Origin: Oncomelania hupensis
Lineage: Eukaryota; Mollusca; Gastropoda; Littorinimorpha; Pomatiopsidae
Length of the DNA: 64,000 bases
NCBI GenBank assembly: GCA_036898135.1
Contig: CM072517.1
Span: 61,903,960 to 61,967,959, forward strand
Direction: 5' to 3'
Shown: one piece after another, positions 53,576 to 64,000 of the stretch
Numbering within the stretch: the first letter of the stretch is position 1
Layout of the letters: each line of letters opens with the position of its first letter
The notes under the pieces: model-generated
The model's input: the letters and a program-made list of their open reading frames with translations, nothing else
Database searches by the model: none
What the model was told of the DNA's origin: nothing
Program-made: the position numbers and the translations under genes

Positions 53576-54128
53576 TCAGCACACTGTGCAAGACTTTTGT
53601 TAATTGTGCTATAGTGTATTTATGTGAAAACACGTTGACGTAAATGTACAAGATTTAACCCACAAAAAATAAAAATAAGCTTAAGCTGTATAAAAATGAG
53701 ACCAAAAAAGTTTTGTGTGTGTACATTTTAAAAATATATATATATTTTTTTTGTTTGTTTGTTTTAATTTAGGATATTTATGTTTTTTTTAAAACAATCT
53801 TTTAATTTAGTGAGTTTAACAAACAAGGCAGAGTATGCAGACTTTTTATCATTGTTAGAAATAATTAATAATCTAAAACAATATTTAGATAAATATATGT
53901 TGATAAAATATATACAAACAGAAAATAATATTAAATAAATACAAATACATATATGCATATAAATGTATACAATTATTATTAAAATATACAATCATCTATG
54001 TAAACTAATAGAATATTGCGTAAGCAGGAAAGTCGTGCAATTTAAAATGAAAACGAAACCAATACTCAAACAATGATACAAAAACACAGTGTGAGCTGTA
54101 TGTGAATGCATGCAATAAATGATCTTAC
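53576..54128. other. AT-rich DNA, nothing recognised
   Basis: Low-complexity A/T sequence up to the donor of the next candidate exon. Confidence 0.4.
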
Positions 54129-54202
54129 CAGAACTTATGTGTCTGTCTTCTGCCAAACTTGTAAAATATCCATTTAGTATACATGAAAAATTTTTAACAA
54201 TA
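54129..54202 (-). CDS. Candidate host exon (74 nt, low confidence)
   Basis: Minus strand: TAG acceptor at 54205-54203 (poor pyrimidine tract), donor GTAAGA at 54128. One base, 24 codons, one base (entry 2, exit 1), reading IVKNFSCILNGYFTSLAEDR and HISS. The phase class equals the exons at 30671 and 5662, and the start (IVKNFSC) resembles VLKSYLEC, but AT-rich context makes chance possible. Confidence 0.3.
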
Positions 54203-54793
54203 CTATCAATGATTAAGTATCTTAACTTTTGTAGAAGATATTTGAACAAGTTAATACATTAAATTTGATGCTGTTTGCATAAGTTGTTTAGAGCTTTACA
54301 CAGTCAACGGAACCTGATACTGAAACCTTAAAAATATCACACTTTTTAAAATCACTAATAATATCTTTTATAATTAATCAGTCATTTTGTTTTTTATATA
54401 TTTTTTCATGCACAAAAGTTATATCTTACAATGTTTACAACTTTTAAAGCACTTAAAATGCAAGTGATCACAGAAATTGTAGTCAAACTTTATCAAAAAA
54501 TGTGTTTTTATCAATCACAGTAACAGAGAAAGCAGTACCACAAAGTACCACACCACATTATATAGCACTTTTCTTCTTAAATGCATGTTTGGACATGATA
54601 TGGAAACGGCTGACGCAATCATAAGATATGGGAAGTAATCCATATCCCATCTCTCTCTCTCTCTCCCTCTCCCTCTCTCTCTCTTTCTCTCTCTCTCTAT
54701 CTCCATCTTATTATCACTCTCTCTCTCTATCTCCATCTTATTATCTCTCTCTCTCTATCTCCATCTTATTATCTCTCTCTCTCTTTTTTATTA

Positions 54794-54825
<32 letters not shown>

Positions 54826-54966
54826 GTTTTTTATCGATCTCTACACACACAATATCAAAAAATGTCACTTTTTGAGTGGATATTGAATATCTAACTACAA
54901 TCTGTTGTGTGGAGTGGTTGAATATATAGACAAATCTTTACAAACATAGATAACTGAATACTAATC
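54203..54966. other. AT-rich DNA and (CT)n tracts
   Basis: CT/TATCTCCATCTTAT repeats at about 54650-54825. Nothing else recognised. Confidence 0.6.
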
Positions 54967-55613
54967 AAATGCTGTCAGCACACCTGAAAAAAAAAGTCTA
55001 AACGTATATGCCAACCCTGATGACGCCCGCCAACATGTTTTAACAAGTCACACACAATATTGCATCATCGAACAGCCACATGTCTTATAGAAGGGGAGAT
55101 ACAGAGACAACTCAAACTCAAATTTTTTTTTTAATGGGAAGTAACAAATACCCCATCTTTTATCTCTCTCCCCCCCTCTCTCTCTTTCTCTCTCTCGCTC
55201 TCTCTCGCTCTCTCTCTCTCTATCTTTTGCTCTATTTTTTTTCAGTTGATGATCACACTTGTTTATTAGTCGGCTTATAGATTTAGCTATCACTTTTTTA
55301 AAGGGCAAATACTGTGTGGATAGTGCTCAATTGTCTGGGCGTCAGATCATATACCCAAAGGCTACAAGTGCGCATCTTGGTGGTGGTTAACCAAAGGCTG
55401 CAAGTGCACGTCTCGATGGTTTTGAGTTAGATAATATATTAGACAACGCCTGATCAAGTATTGCATGGATAGTGCTCAGTTGTCTGGGGCGTCAGACCAT
55501 GCACCCAAAAGGCTGCAAGTGTGCGTCTTGGTGGTTTTGAGCTAGATCATCTCTTTCCTCTTTTTTTTTCATTTATCTCTCGCCCTATCTCTCTCTCTCT
55601 CTTTCTCTCTCTC

Positions 55614-55658
<45 letters not shown>

Positions 55659-55923
55659 CTCTCTCTCTTTCTTTTTGACCTATCTCTCTCTAGCTTTAAC
55701 CATCTTTTATTGAGCCCCTCCATACTACACCCCACACACCAACTGACCATACCCTATAAACAATGGTGTCCAACAGCCATATGTCTTACAGAAGGGGAGA
55801 TACAGAGACAACTCAAACTCAATATATTTTTTTTAATGGGAAGTAACAAATACCCCATCAAAAGGCTGCAAGTGTGCGTCTTGGTGGTTTTGAGCTAGAT
55901 CATCTCTCTCCTCTTTTTTTTTC

Positions 55924-56003
<80 letters not shown>

Positions 56004-56261
56004 TTCTCTCTCTCTCTCGCTCTCTCTCTCTCCCTCTCTCTCTCTCTCGTTCTCTTGCTCTCTCTCTTTCTTTTTGACCTATCTCTCTCTAGCTTTAACC
56101 ATCTTTTATTGAGCCCCTCCATACTACACCCCACACACCAACTGACCATACCCTATAAACAATGGTGTCCAACAGCCATATGTCTAACAGAAGGGGAGAT
56201 ACAGAGACAACTCAAACTCAAAATATTTTTTTTAATGGGAAGTAACAAATACCCCATCTTT

Positions 56262-56303
<42 letters not shown>

Positions 56304-56306
56304 TCC

Positions 56307-56340
<34 letters not shown>

Positions 56341-57071
56341 ATCTTTTGCTCTATTTTTTTTTCAGTTGATGATCACACTTATTTTTATTAGTCAGCTTAT
56401 AGATTTAACCATTTGTTTTTTTATTTAGCCATCACTTTTTTAAATCCTTTTTTATTTACCTACACACCCACCCACCCTCAGCACCTCTCCTCTCACACCC
56501 AGCACACTCAACCATCCTATCATTGAAATACTCAAAACTATGTTGAAAAAACGCACACCCCATGCAGCGATGATGACGTGATGATAACGTGCATGTGCAT
56601 GTATGCAGTGTCTACACACGCACACGTACGCACACCTGCCCACACAAATTTTAAAACTGCACGTGAAAATACAAGGAAATATGTTGGAAAAAAAACACTC
56701 ACCCCGTACAATGATGATGGCGTGGACGCACACCCCGTGCAGCGATGATAACATGGATGATGACGTGCATGTGCATGTATGCAGTGTCTACACACGCACA
56801 CGTACGCACACTTGCACACACAAATTTTTAAAACTGCAAGCAGAAATACAATGAAATACATTGAAAAAAAAAACACGCGTGCGGGCGGACGTGGGGGTGG
56901 GCGGGCAGACAACTGCACACATTTACATCTCATGTTGTCTTGATGTGGGGTCTGTTTTGTTCACACAAACACACAACAATAAACAAGTTATTTGTCAACA
57001 AATGCAATTTTTCACTGTCCATTTCTTCAGTATAATTGCTCTCATAGTTTTAGTGTTGATTTATCCAAAAC

Positions 57072-57600
57072 GTATACAGCTATAGGCTGCCTTGTATATA
57101 AAGATAAAAGATAGTCCCATAGCCTTGCAAACGTAGGGGAGCGTGATGTTAAAAAGATTATACTTATCTTGGGCCAGCGTAATGATGGTGATGCCCCTCT
57201 CTCTCCCTTGCTTTACCTTCCCCACCCTCAAGAGAGTAGATATTCAGTCACCCCATCCAAGTGCTAATCACACTAGCCGGTGCTTAACTTGCGATATAGT
57301 ATTGGGTGCTCCAACCACTGGGCTATCCACAAAAGCTTATACAGCTTTAAATCACCTTGTATATAAAATTAAAGATAGTCCCATAGTCTTGAGATCCCAC
57401 TTATCTTGGGCCAGCATAATGAGGGTGATGCCCATCTCTCTCCCTCGCTGCTTTAGGTAGTCAGTCACAGTTGAGTCCTTCACGTTTTGTGGTCACCCAT
57501 CCAAGTGCTAATCATCCTGGATGGTGGTTAACTTGCTCCAACCACTGTGTTATCAGACATCCCTTGGCATTTTTCCTAATTCAGTCTTTGTGTGACAGAC
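57072..57600 (-). mobile_element. SINE-like dimer with tRNA/5S-like motifs
   Basis: Minus strand shows AGCCCAGTGGTTGGAGC (like a tRNA A box) and ATTAGCACTTGGATGGG (like the 5S rRNA internal promoter region) at 57308-57324 and 57252-57268. A second, diverged unit at 57346-57600 repeats both. The 3' parts share GATAGTCCCATAG and CTGGCCCAAGATAAG. Second copy at 61091-61620. Confidence 0.5.
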
Positions 57601-57653
57601 TTGGTTGTCATATTCTATAACTATAACAAATTAGGATAAATGTAATAATTACC

Positions 57654-57710
57654 CACCACCATCTTCAACTCGGCTGTGACAGATGCCACCACTGAGATCC
57701 TTGGCAAGCA
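57654..57710 (+). mobile_element. RTE-like LINE scrap captured in the large repeat
   Basis: ATCTTCAACTCGGCTGTGAC and the following 36 bases match the LINE linker at 21080-21130, encoding NSAVTDAATEILGKH. Copied again at 61675-61731. Confidence 0.85.
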
Positions 57711-57769
57711 TCGACTCTCTATCTCTCTCTCTCTCTCTCTCTATCTCTCTCATATGCGCGCGTGTGCAG

Positions 57770-58671
57770 ACGCTGCATACATGCACACGCACGTCCTCAT
57801 CGCTGTACGGGGTGCGTGGGTTTTTTTTCAACGTATTTCATTGTATTTTCGCGTGCAGTGTTTAAAATTTGTGCGTGCAGCATTACAAAACGCGTGTGTG
57901 CAGATACTGCATACAATGCACGCACACGTCATCATCGCTGCACGGGGTGCGTGTTTTTTTTTCAACGTATTTTATTGTATTTTCGCGTGCAGTGTTTAAA
58001 ATTTGTGCGTGCAGCATTATAAAATGCGTGTGTGCAGACACTGCATACAATGCACGCATACGTCATCATCGCTGCACGGGGTGCGTGTTTTTTTTCAACG
58101 TATTTTATTGTATTTTCGCGTGCAGTGTTTAAAATTTGTGCGTGCAGCATTATAAAATGTGTGTGCAGTTTTAAAATGTGTGTGGGCAAGTGTGCGTACG
58201 TGCGCGTGTGTAGACACTGCACACAATGCACGCACACGTCATCATCGCTGCACGCTGTGCGTTTTTTTTTTCAACGTATTTTATTGTATTTTCGCGTGCA
58301 GTGTTTAAAATTTGTGCGTGCAGCATTATAAAATGCGTGTGCAGTTTTAAAATTTGTGTGGGCAAGTGTGCGTACGTGCGCGTGTGTAGACACTGCATAC
58401 ATGCACATGCACGTCATCATCCACGCCATCATCGCTGCACGGGGTGTGTTTTTTTTTTTCAATGTATTTCATTGTATTTCTGCTTGCTGTTTTAAAAATT
58501 TGTGTGTGCAAGTGTGCGTACATGTGCGTGTGTAGACACTGCATACATGCACATGCACGTCATCATCCATGTTATCATCGCTGCACGGGTGTGCGTCCAC
58601 GCCATCATCATTGTACGGGGTGAGTGTTTTTTTTTTCCCAACGTATTTCCTTGTATTTTCACGTGCAGTTT
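57770..58671. repeat. Minisatellite of 134-176 bp units
   Basis: The block GTGTGTGCAGACACTGCATA recurs at about 57770, 57891, 58025, 58201, 58377 and 58523 (intervals of 134, 176, 176 and 146). Each unit has a T run, an AACGTATTTTATTGTATTTT block and a CATCATCGCTGCACGGGG block. The last units are the inverse of the arm at 56560-56880. Confidence 0.85.
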
Positions 58672-59171
58672 NNNNNNNNNNNNNNNNNNNNNNNNNNNNN
58701 NNNNNNNNNNNNNNNNNNNNNNNNNNNNNNNNNNNNNNNNNNNNNNNNNNNNNNNNNNNNNNNNNNNNNNNNNNNNNNNNNNNNNNNNNNNNNNNNNNNN
58801 NNNNNNNNNNNNNNNNNNNNNNNNNNNNNNNNNNNNNNNNNNNNNNNNNNNNNNNNNNNNNNNNNNNNNNNNNNNNNNNNNNNNNNNNNNNNNNNNNNNN
58901 NNNNNNNNNNNNNNNNNNNNNNNNNNNNNNNNNNNNNNNNNNNNNNNNNNNNNNNNNNNNNNNNNNNNNNNNNNNNNNNNNNNNNNNNNNNNNNNNNNNN
59001 NNNNNNNNNNNNNNNNNNNNNNNNNNNNNNNNNNNNNNNNNNNNNNNNNNNNNNNNNNNNNNNNNNNNNNNNNNNNNNNNNNNNNNNNNNNNNNNNNNNN
59101 NNNNNNNNNNNNNNNNNNNNNNNNNNNNNNNNNNNNNNNNNNNNNNNNNNNNNNNNNNNNNNNNNNNNNNN
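58672..59171. other. Assembly gap (500 N)
   Basis: Exactly 500 N, a conventional placeholder, so the true distance is unknown. Confidence 0.99.
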
Positions 59172-59955
59172 AATGCTGTCAGCACACCTGAAAAAAAAAG
59201 TCTAAACGTATATGCCAACCTGATGAACCGCCAACATGTTTTAACAAGATTCATTGCATCATATACAGTCCATGTCTGTATAGAAGGGAGCGATACAGAG
59301 ATTATAAATAATATTTTTTTTTTTTTAATGGTGAGTATACAAATACCCATCTTTTATTCTTCTCTCTCTTTCTCTCTCTCTCTCTTCTCTCTCTCTCTCT
59401 TATCATTTTGTCTATTAGTGATTTCAAGTTTGTATCATGACATGTGATTATAAATGACTTTTGTGCGGCTAATAAGATTAGTTGAGATCAAGTGCTGTGG
59501 GCCTATTTGTCGGATCATACCAAAGTGTGTGGATGGTTGAATGGTAGTAGATTTAATAAAAAATAATTGCGTAGTGGAGGTAGTGTTGAAGGGATATAGA
59601 GATTAAGATATTAAAGAATGGATAAGAGAGAGATGCGTCTGGGAATTAGAGAAAAACGCTGAAGTAAGGTTGTGAGAGTTAGGTTGTTGACAGGAGAGAT
59701 AGTATCGAGGGATAATGATTTTTGACCTATCTCTCTCTGAAGATTGAGCCCCTCCATACTACACCCCACACACCAACTGACCATACCCTATAACAATGGT
59801 GCCAACAGCCATAAGTGCTACAGAAGGGGAGATACAGAGACAACTCAAACTCAATATATTTTTTTTAATGGGAAGTAACAAATACCCCATCAAAAGGCTG
59901 CAAGTGTGCGTCTTGGTGGTTTTGAGCTAGATCATCTCTCTCCTCTTTTTTTTTC

Positions 59956-60035
<80 letters not shown>

Positions 60036-62694
60036 TTCTCTCTCTCTCTCTCGCTCTCTCTCTCTCCTCTCTCTCTCTCTCGTTCTCTTGCTCTCTCTCT
60101 TTCTTTTTGACCTATCTCTCTCTAGCTTTAACCATCTTTTATTGAGCCCCTCCATACTACACCCACACACCAACTGACCATACCCTATAAACAATGGTGT
60201 CCAACAGCCATATGTCTAACAGAAGGGGAGATACAGAGACAACTCAAACTCAAAATATTTTTTTAATGGGAAGTAACAAATACCCCATCTTTTATCTCTC
60301 TCCCTCTCTCTCTTCTCTCTCTCTCTCTCCCTCTCTCTCTCTCTTTCTCTCTCTCTCTCTATCTTTTGCTCTATTTTTTTTTCAGTTGATGATCACACTT
60401 ATTTTTATTAGTCAGCTTATAGATTTAACCATCTTTTTTTTTATTTAGCCATCACTTTTTTAAATCCTTTTTTATTTACCTACACACCCACCCACCCTCA
60501 GCACTCTCCTCTCACACCCAGCACACTCAACCATCCTATCATTGAAATACTCAAAACTATGTTGAAAAAACGCACACCCCATGCAGCGATGATGACGTGA
60601 TGATAACGTGCATGTGCATGTATGCAGTGTCTACACACGCACACGTACGCACACCTGCCCACACAAATTTTAAAACTGCACGTGAAAATACAAGGAAATA
60701 TGTTGGAAAAAAAACACTCACCCCGTACAATGATGATGGCGTGGACGCACACCCCGTGCAGCGATGATAACATGGATGATGACGTGCATGTGCATGTATG
60801 CAGTGTCTACACACGCACACGTACGCACACTTGCACACACAAATTTTTAAAACTGCAAGCAGAAATACAATGAAATACATTGAAAAAAAAAAAACACGCG
60901 TGCGGGCGGACGTGGGGTGGCGGCAGACAACTGCACACATTTACATCTCATGTTGTCTTGATGTGGGGTCTGTTTTTGTTCACACAAACACACAACAATA
61001 AACAAGTTATTTGTCAACAAATGCAATTTTTCACTGTCCATTTCTTCAGTATAATTGCTCTCATAGTTTTAGTGTTGATTTATCCAAAACGTATACAGCT
61101 ATAGGCTGCCTTGTATATAAAGATAAAAGATAGTCCCATAGCCTTGCAAACGTAGGGGAGCGTGATGTTAAAAAGATTATACTTATCTTGGGCCAGCGTA
61201 ATGATGGTGATGCCCCTCTCTCTCCCTTGCTGCTTTATCTTCCCCACCCTCAAGAGAGTAGATATTCAGTCACCCCATCCAAGTGCTAATCACACTAGCC
61301 GGTGCTTAACTTGCGATATAGTATTGGGTGCTCCAACCACTGGCTATCCACAAAGCTTATACAGCTTTAAATCACCTTGTATATAAAAATTAAAGATAGT
61401 CCCATAGTCTTGAGATCCCACTTATCTTGGGCCAGCATAATGAGGGTGATGCCCATCTCTCTCCCTCGCTGCTTTAGGTAGTCAGTCATAGTTGAGTCCT
61501 TCACGTTTTGTGGTCACCCATCCAAGTGCTAATCATCCTGGATGGTGGTTAACTTGCTCCAACCACTGTGTTATCAGACATCCCTTGGCATTTTTCCTTA
61601 TTCAGTCTTTGTGTGACAGACTTGGTTGTCATATTCTATAACTATAACAAATTAGGATAAATGTAATAATTACCCACCACCATCTTCAACTCGGCTGTGA
61701 CAGATGCCACCACTGAGATCCTTGGCAAGCATCGACTCTCTATCTCTCTCTCTCTCTCTCTCTATCTCTCTCATATGCGCGCGTGTGCAGACGCTGCATA
61801 CATGCACACGCACGTCCTCATCGCTGTACGGGGTGCGTGGGTTTTTTTTCAACGTATTTCATTGTATTTTCGCGTGCAGTGTTTAAAATTTGTGCGTGCA
61901 GCATTACAAAACGCGTGTGTGCAGATACTGCATACAATGCACGCACACGTCATCATCGCTGCACGGGGTGCGTGGGTTTTTTTCAACGTATTTTATTGTA
62001 TTTTCGCGGGCAGTGTTTAAAATTTGTGCGTGCAGCATTATAAAATGCGTGTGTGCAGACACTGCATACAATGCACGCATACGTCATCATCGCTGCACGG
62101 GGTGCGTGTCTTTTTTTCAACGTATTTTATTGTATTTTCGCGTGCAGTGTTTAAAATTTGTGCGTGCAGCATTATAAAATGTGTGTGCAGTTTTAAAATG
62201 TGTGTGGGCAAGTGTGCGTACGTGCGCGTGTGTAGACACTGCACACAATGCACGCACACGTCATCATCGCTGCACGCTGTGCGTTTTTTTTTTCAACGTA
62301 TTTTATTGTATTTTCGCGTGCAGTGTTTAAAATTTGTGCGTGCAGCATTATAAAATGCGTGTGCAGTTTTAAAATTTGTGTGGGCAAGTGTGCGTACGTG
62401 CGCGTGTGTAGACACTGCATACATGCACATGCACGTCATCATCCACGCCATCATCGCTGCACGGGGTGTGTTTTTTTTTTTCAATGTATTTCATTGTATT
62501 TCTGCTTGCTGTTTTAAAAATTTGTGTGTGCAAGTGTGCGTACATGTGCGTGTGTAGACACTGCATACATGCACATGCACGTCATCATCCATGTTATCAT
62601 CGCTGCACGGGGTGTGCGTCCACGCCATCATCATTGTACGGGGTGAGTGTTTTTTTTTTCCCAACGTATTTCCTTGTATTTTCACGTGCAGTTT
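59172..62694 (+). repeat. Large repeat unit, copy 2
   Basis: Starts at the same base as copy 1 (AATGCTGTCAGCACACC) and is colinear throughout, with an offset near 4019-4022 from about 60100 onward. It includes the SINE-like dimer (61091-61620), the LINE scrap (61675-61731) and the minisatellite (61791-62690). Bases 59205-59735 are noisily diverged relative to 55000-55700. Confidence 0.9.
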
Positions 62695-63212
62695 TAAAAT
62701 TTGTGTGGGCAGGTGTGCGTACGTGTGCGTGTGTAGACACTGCATACATGCACATGCACGTTATCATCACGTCATCATCGCTGCATGGGGTGTGCGTTTT
62801 TTCAACATAGTTTTGAGTATTTCAATGATAGGATGGTTGAGTGTGCTGGGTGTGAGAGGAGAGGTGCTGAGGGTGGGTGGGTGTGTAGGTAAATAAAAAA
62901 GGATTTTAAAAAGTGATGGCTAAATAAAAAAAGATGGTTAAATCTATAAGCTGACTAATAAAAATAAGTGTGATCATCAACTGAAAAAAATAGAGCAAAA
63001 GATAGAGAGAGAGAGAAAGAGAGAGAGAGAGGGAGAGGGAGAGAGAGAGAGAGGGAGAGAGATAAAAGATGGGGTATTTGTTACTTCCCATTAAAAAAAT
63101 ATTTTGAGTTTGAGTTGTCTCTGTATCTCCCCTTCTGTAAGACATATGGCTGTTGGACACCATTGTTTATAGGGTATGGTCAGTTGTGGAGCTCACTAAA
63201 AAAAAATAGAGC

Positions 63213-63276
<64 letters not shown>

Positions 63277-63912
63277 AGGAGAGAGAGATAAAAGATGGGT
63301 ATTTGTTACTTCCCATTAAAAAAATATTTTGAGTTTGAGTTGTCTCTGTATCTCCCCTTCTGTAAGACATATGGCTGTTGGACACCATTGTTTATAGGGT
63401 ATGGTCAGTTGGTGTGTGGGGTGTAGTATGGAGGGGCTCAATAAAAGATGGTTAAAGCTAGAGAGAGATAGGTCAAAAAGAAAGAGAGAGAGCAAGAGAA
63501 TGAGAGAGAGAGGGAGAGAGAGATAGCGAGAGAGAGAGAGAAAGAGAGAGAGATAGGGCGAGAGATAAATGAAAAAAAAAAGAGGAGAGAGATGATCTAG
63601 CTCAAAACCACCAAGACGCACACTTGCAGCCTTTTGGGTGCATGGTCTGACGCCCCAGACAACTGAGCACTATCCATGCAATACTTGATCAGGCGTTGGC
63701 TAATATATTATCTAACTCAAAACCATCGAGACGTGCACTTGCAGCCTTTGGTTAACCACCACCAAGATGCGCACTTATAGCCTTTGGGTATATGATCTGA
63801 CGCCCAGACAATTGAGCACTATCCACACAGTATTTGCCCTTTAAAAAAGTGATAGCTAAATCTATAAGCCGACTAATAAACAAGTGTGATCATCAACTGA
63901 AAAAAAAGAGCA

Positions 63913-63989
<77 letters not shown>

Positions 63990-64000
63990 GAGAGAGGGGG
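62466..64000 (-). repeat. Inverted arm of the large repeat
   Basis: 62466-62896 is the inverse of 56452-56880 and of 60498-60900. 62897-63450 is the inverse of 55690-56450, and 63590-63900 the inverse of 55230-55560. It continues past the window end in a GA tract. Confidence 0.9.

Larger units (their letters stand above)
54967..58671 (+). repeat. Large repeat unit, copy 1 (about 3.7 kb, right end lost in gap)
   Basis: Runs from AATGCTGTCAGCACACC to the gap and is colinear with 59172-62694. It contains CT and TA tracts with repeated GAGCCCCTCCATACTACACC blocks (55715, 56113), an arm (56452-56880) that reappears inverted near the unit's right end, a SINE-like dimer, a LINE scrap and a minisatellite. 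Long frames in it are shadows of CA/GT-rich sequence. Confidence 0.85.

Noticed and set aside
53764..53991. Hydrophobic 75-codon frame
   Set aside because: AT-rich low-complexity sequence giving Ile/Tyr runs.
56452..63621. Many overlapping Cys/His-rich frames repeated on both strands
   Set aside because: They arise from GT/CA-rich minisatellite units and change frame freely; no codon-level constraint visible.

Overview
This window reads as a fragment of a repeat-choked animal nuclear genome. There are no operons or bacterial signals. The reverse transcriptase, integrase and transposase families, the long simple repeats and the short phase-compatible exons with GT/AG borders all fit a metazoan. 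The mix of RTE-like and CR1-like LINEs, Polinton, Harbinger, a Ty3/gypsy element with Gmr1-type domain order and a tRNA-derived SINE suggests a lophotrochozoan, most likely a mollusc. That taxonomic guess is inference.

At least 60 percent of the window is recognisable mobile DNA, much of it nested. From the left: 1-2144 holds an esterase-domain ORF running off the edge and a reverse-orientation LTR (family B). 3395-5215 is a 5'-truncated RTE-like LINE. 6905-15177 is a decayed Polinton/Maverick whose genes are cut by a solo LTR (family A) and by a SINE; the SINE itself carries another family-A LTR and a family-B retrotransposon with a good gag gene. 15290-17310 is a CR1-like LINE. 20541-23063 and 28656-30436 are RTE-like LINEs. 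23545-25741 is a family-B solo LTR. 32698-37212 is a stack of reverse-strand LINE insertions, one with a clean 5' inversion. 37380-39359 is a family-A LTR carrying a Harbinger element. 39360-42717 is the 3' half of a gypsy element in which integrase lies upstream of reverse transcriptase. 46126-47527 is another LINE and 48949-49329 a mariner-like MITE.

Beneath this lies what looks like a real host gene on the minus strand. Four short cysteine-rich open exons (32398-32242, 30671-30547, 6395-6290, 5662-5583) have consensus splice borders, and their reading phases fit one another across introns of up to 24 kb. They look like two two-exon modules of a secreted cysteine-rich protein. Further candidate exons at 26066-26133, 44655-44762, 51385-51526 and 54129-54202 are less secure.

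The last 9 kb (54967-64000) is an unusual array: a roughly 3.5-3.7 kb unit in two direct copies around a 500-N gap, with its left part repeated in inverted orientation at the right edge. Each unit carries CT/TA tracts, a tRNA/5S-like SINE-type dimer, a captured LINE fragment and a 134-176 bp minisatellite. Two places (9499-14075 and 37069-44650) show duplicated junctions that are either true segmental duplications or two haplotypes joined by the assembler.
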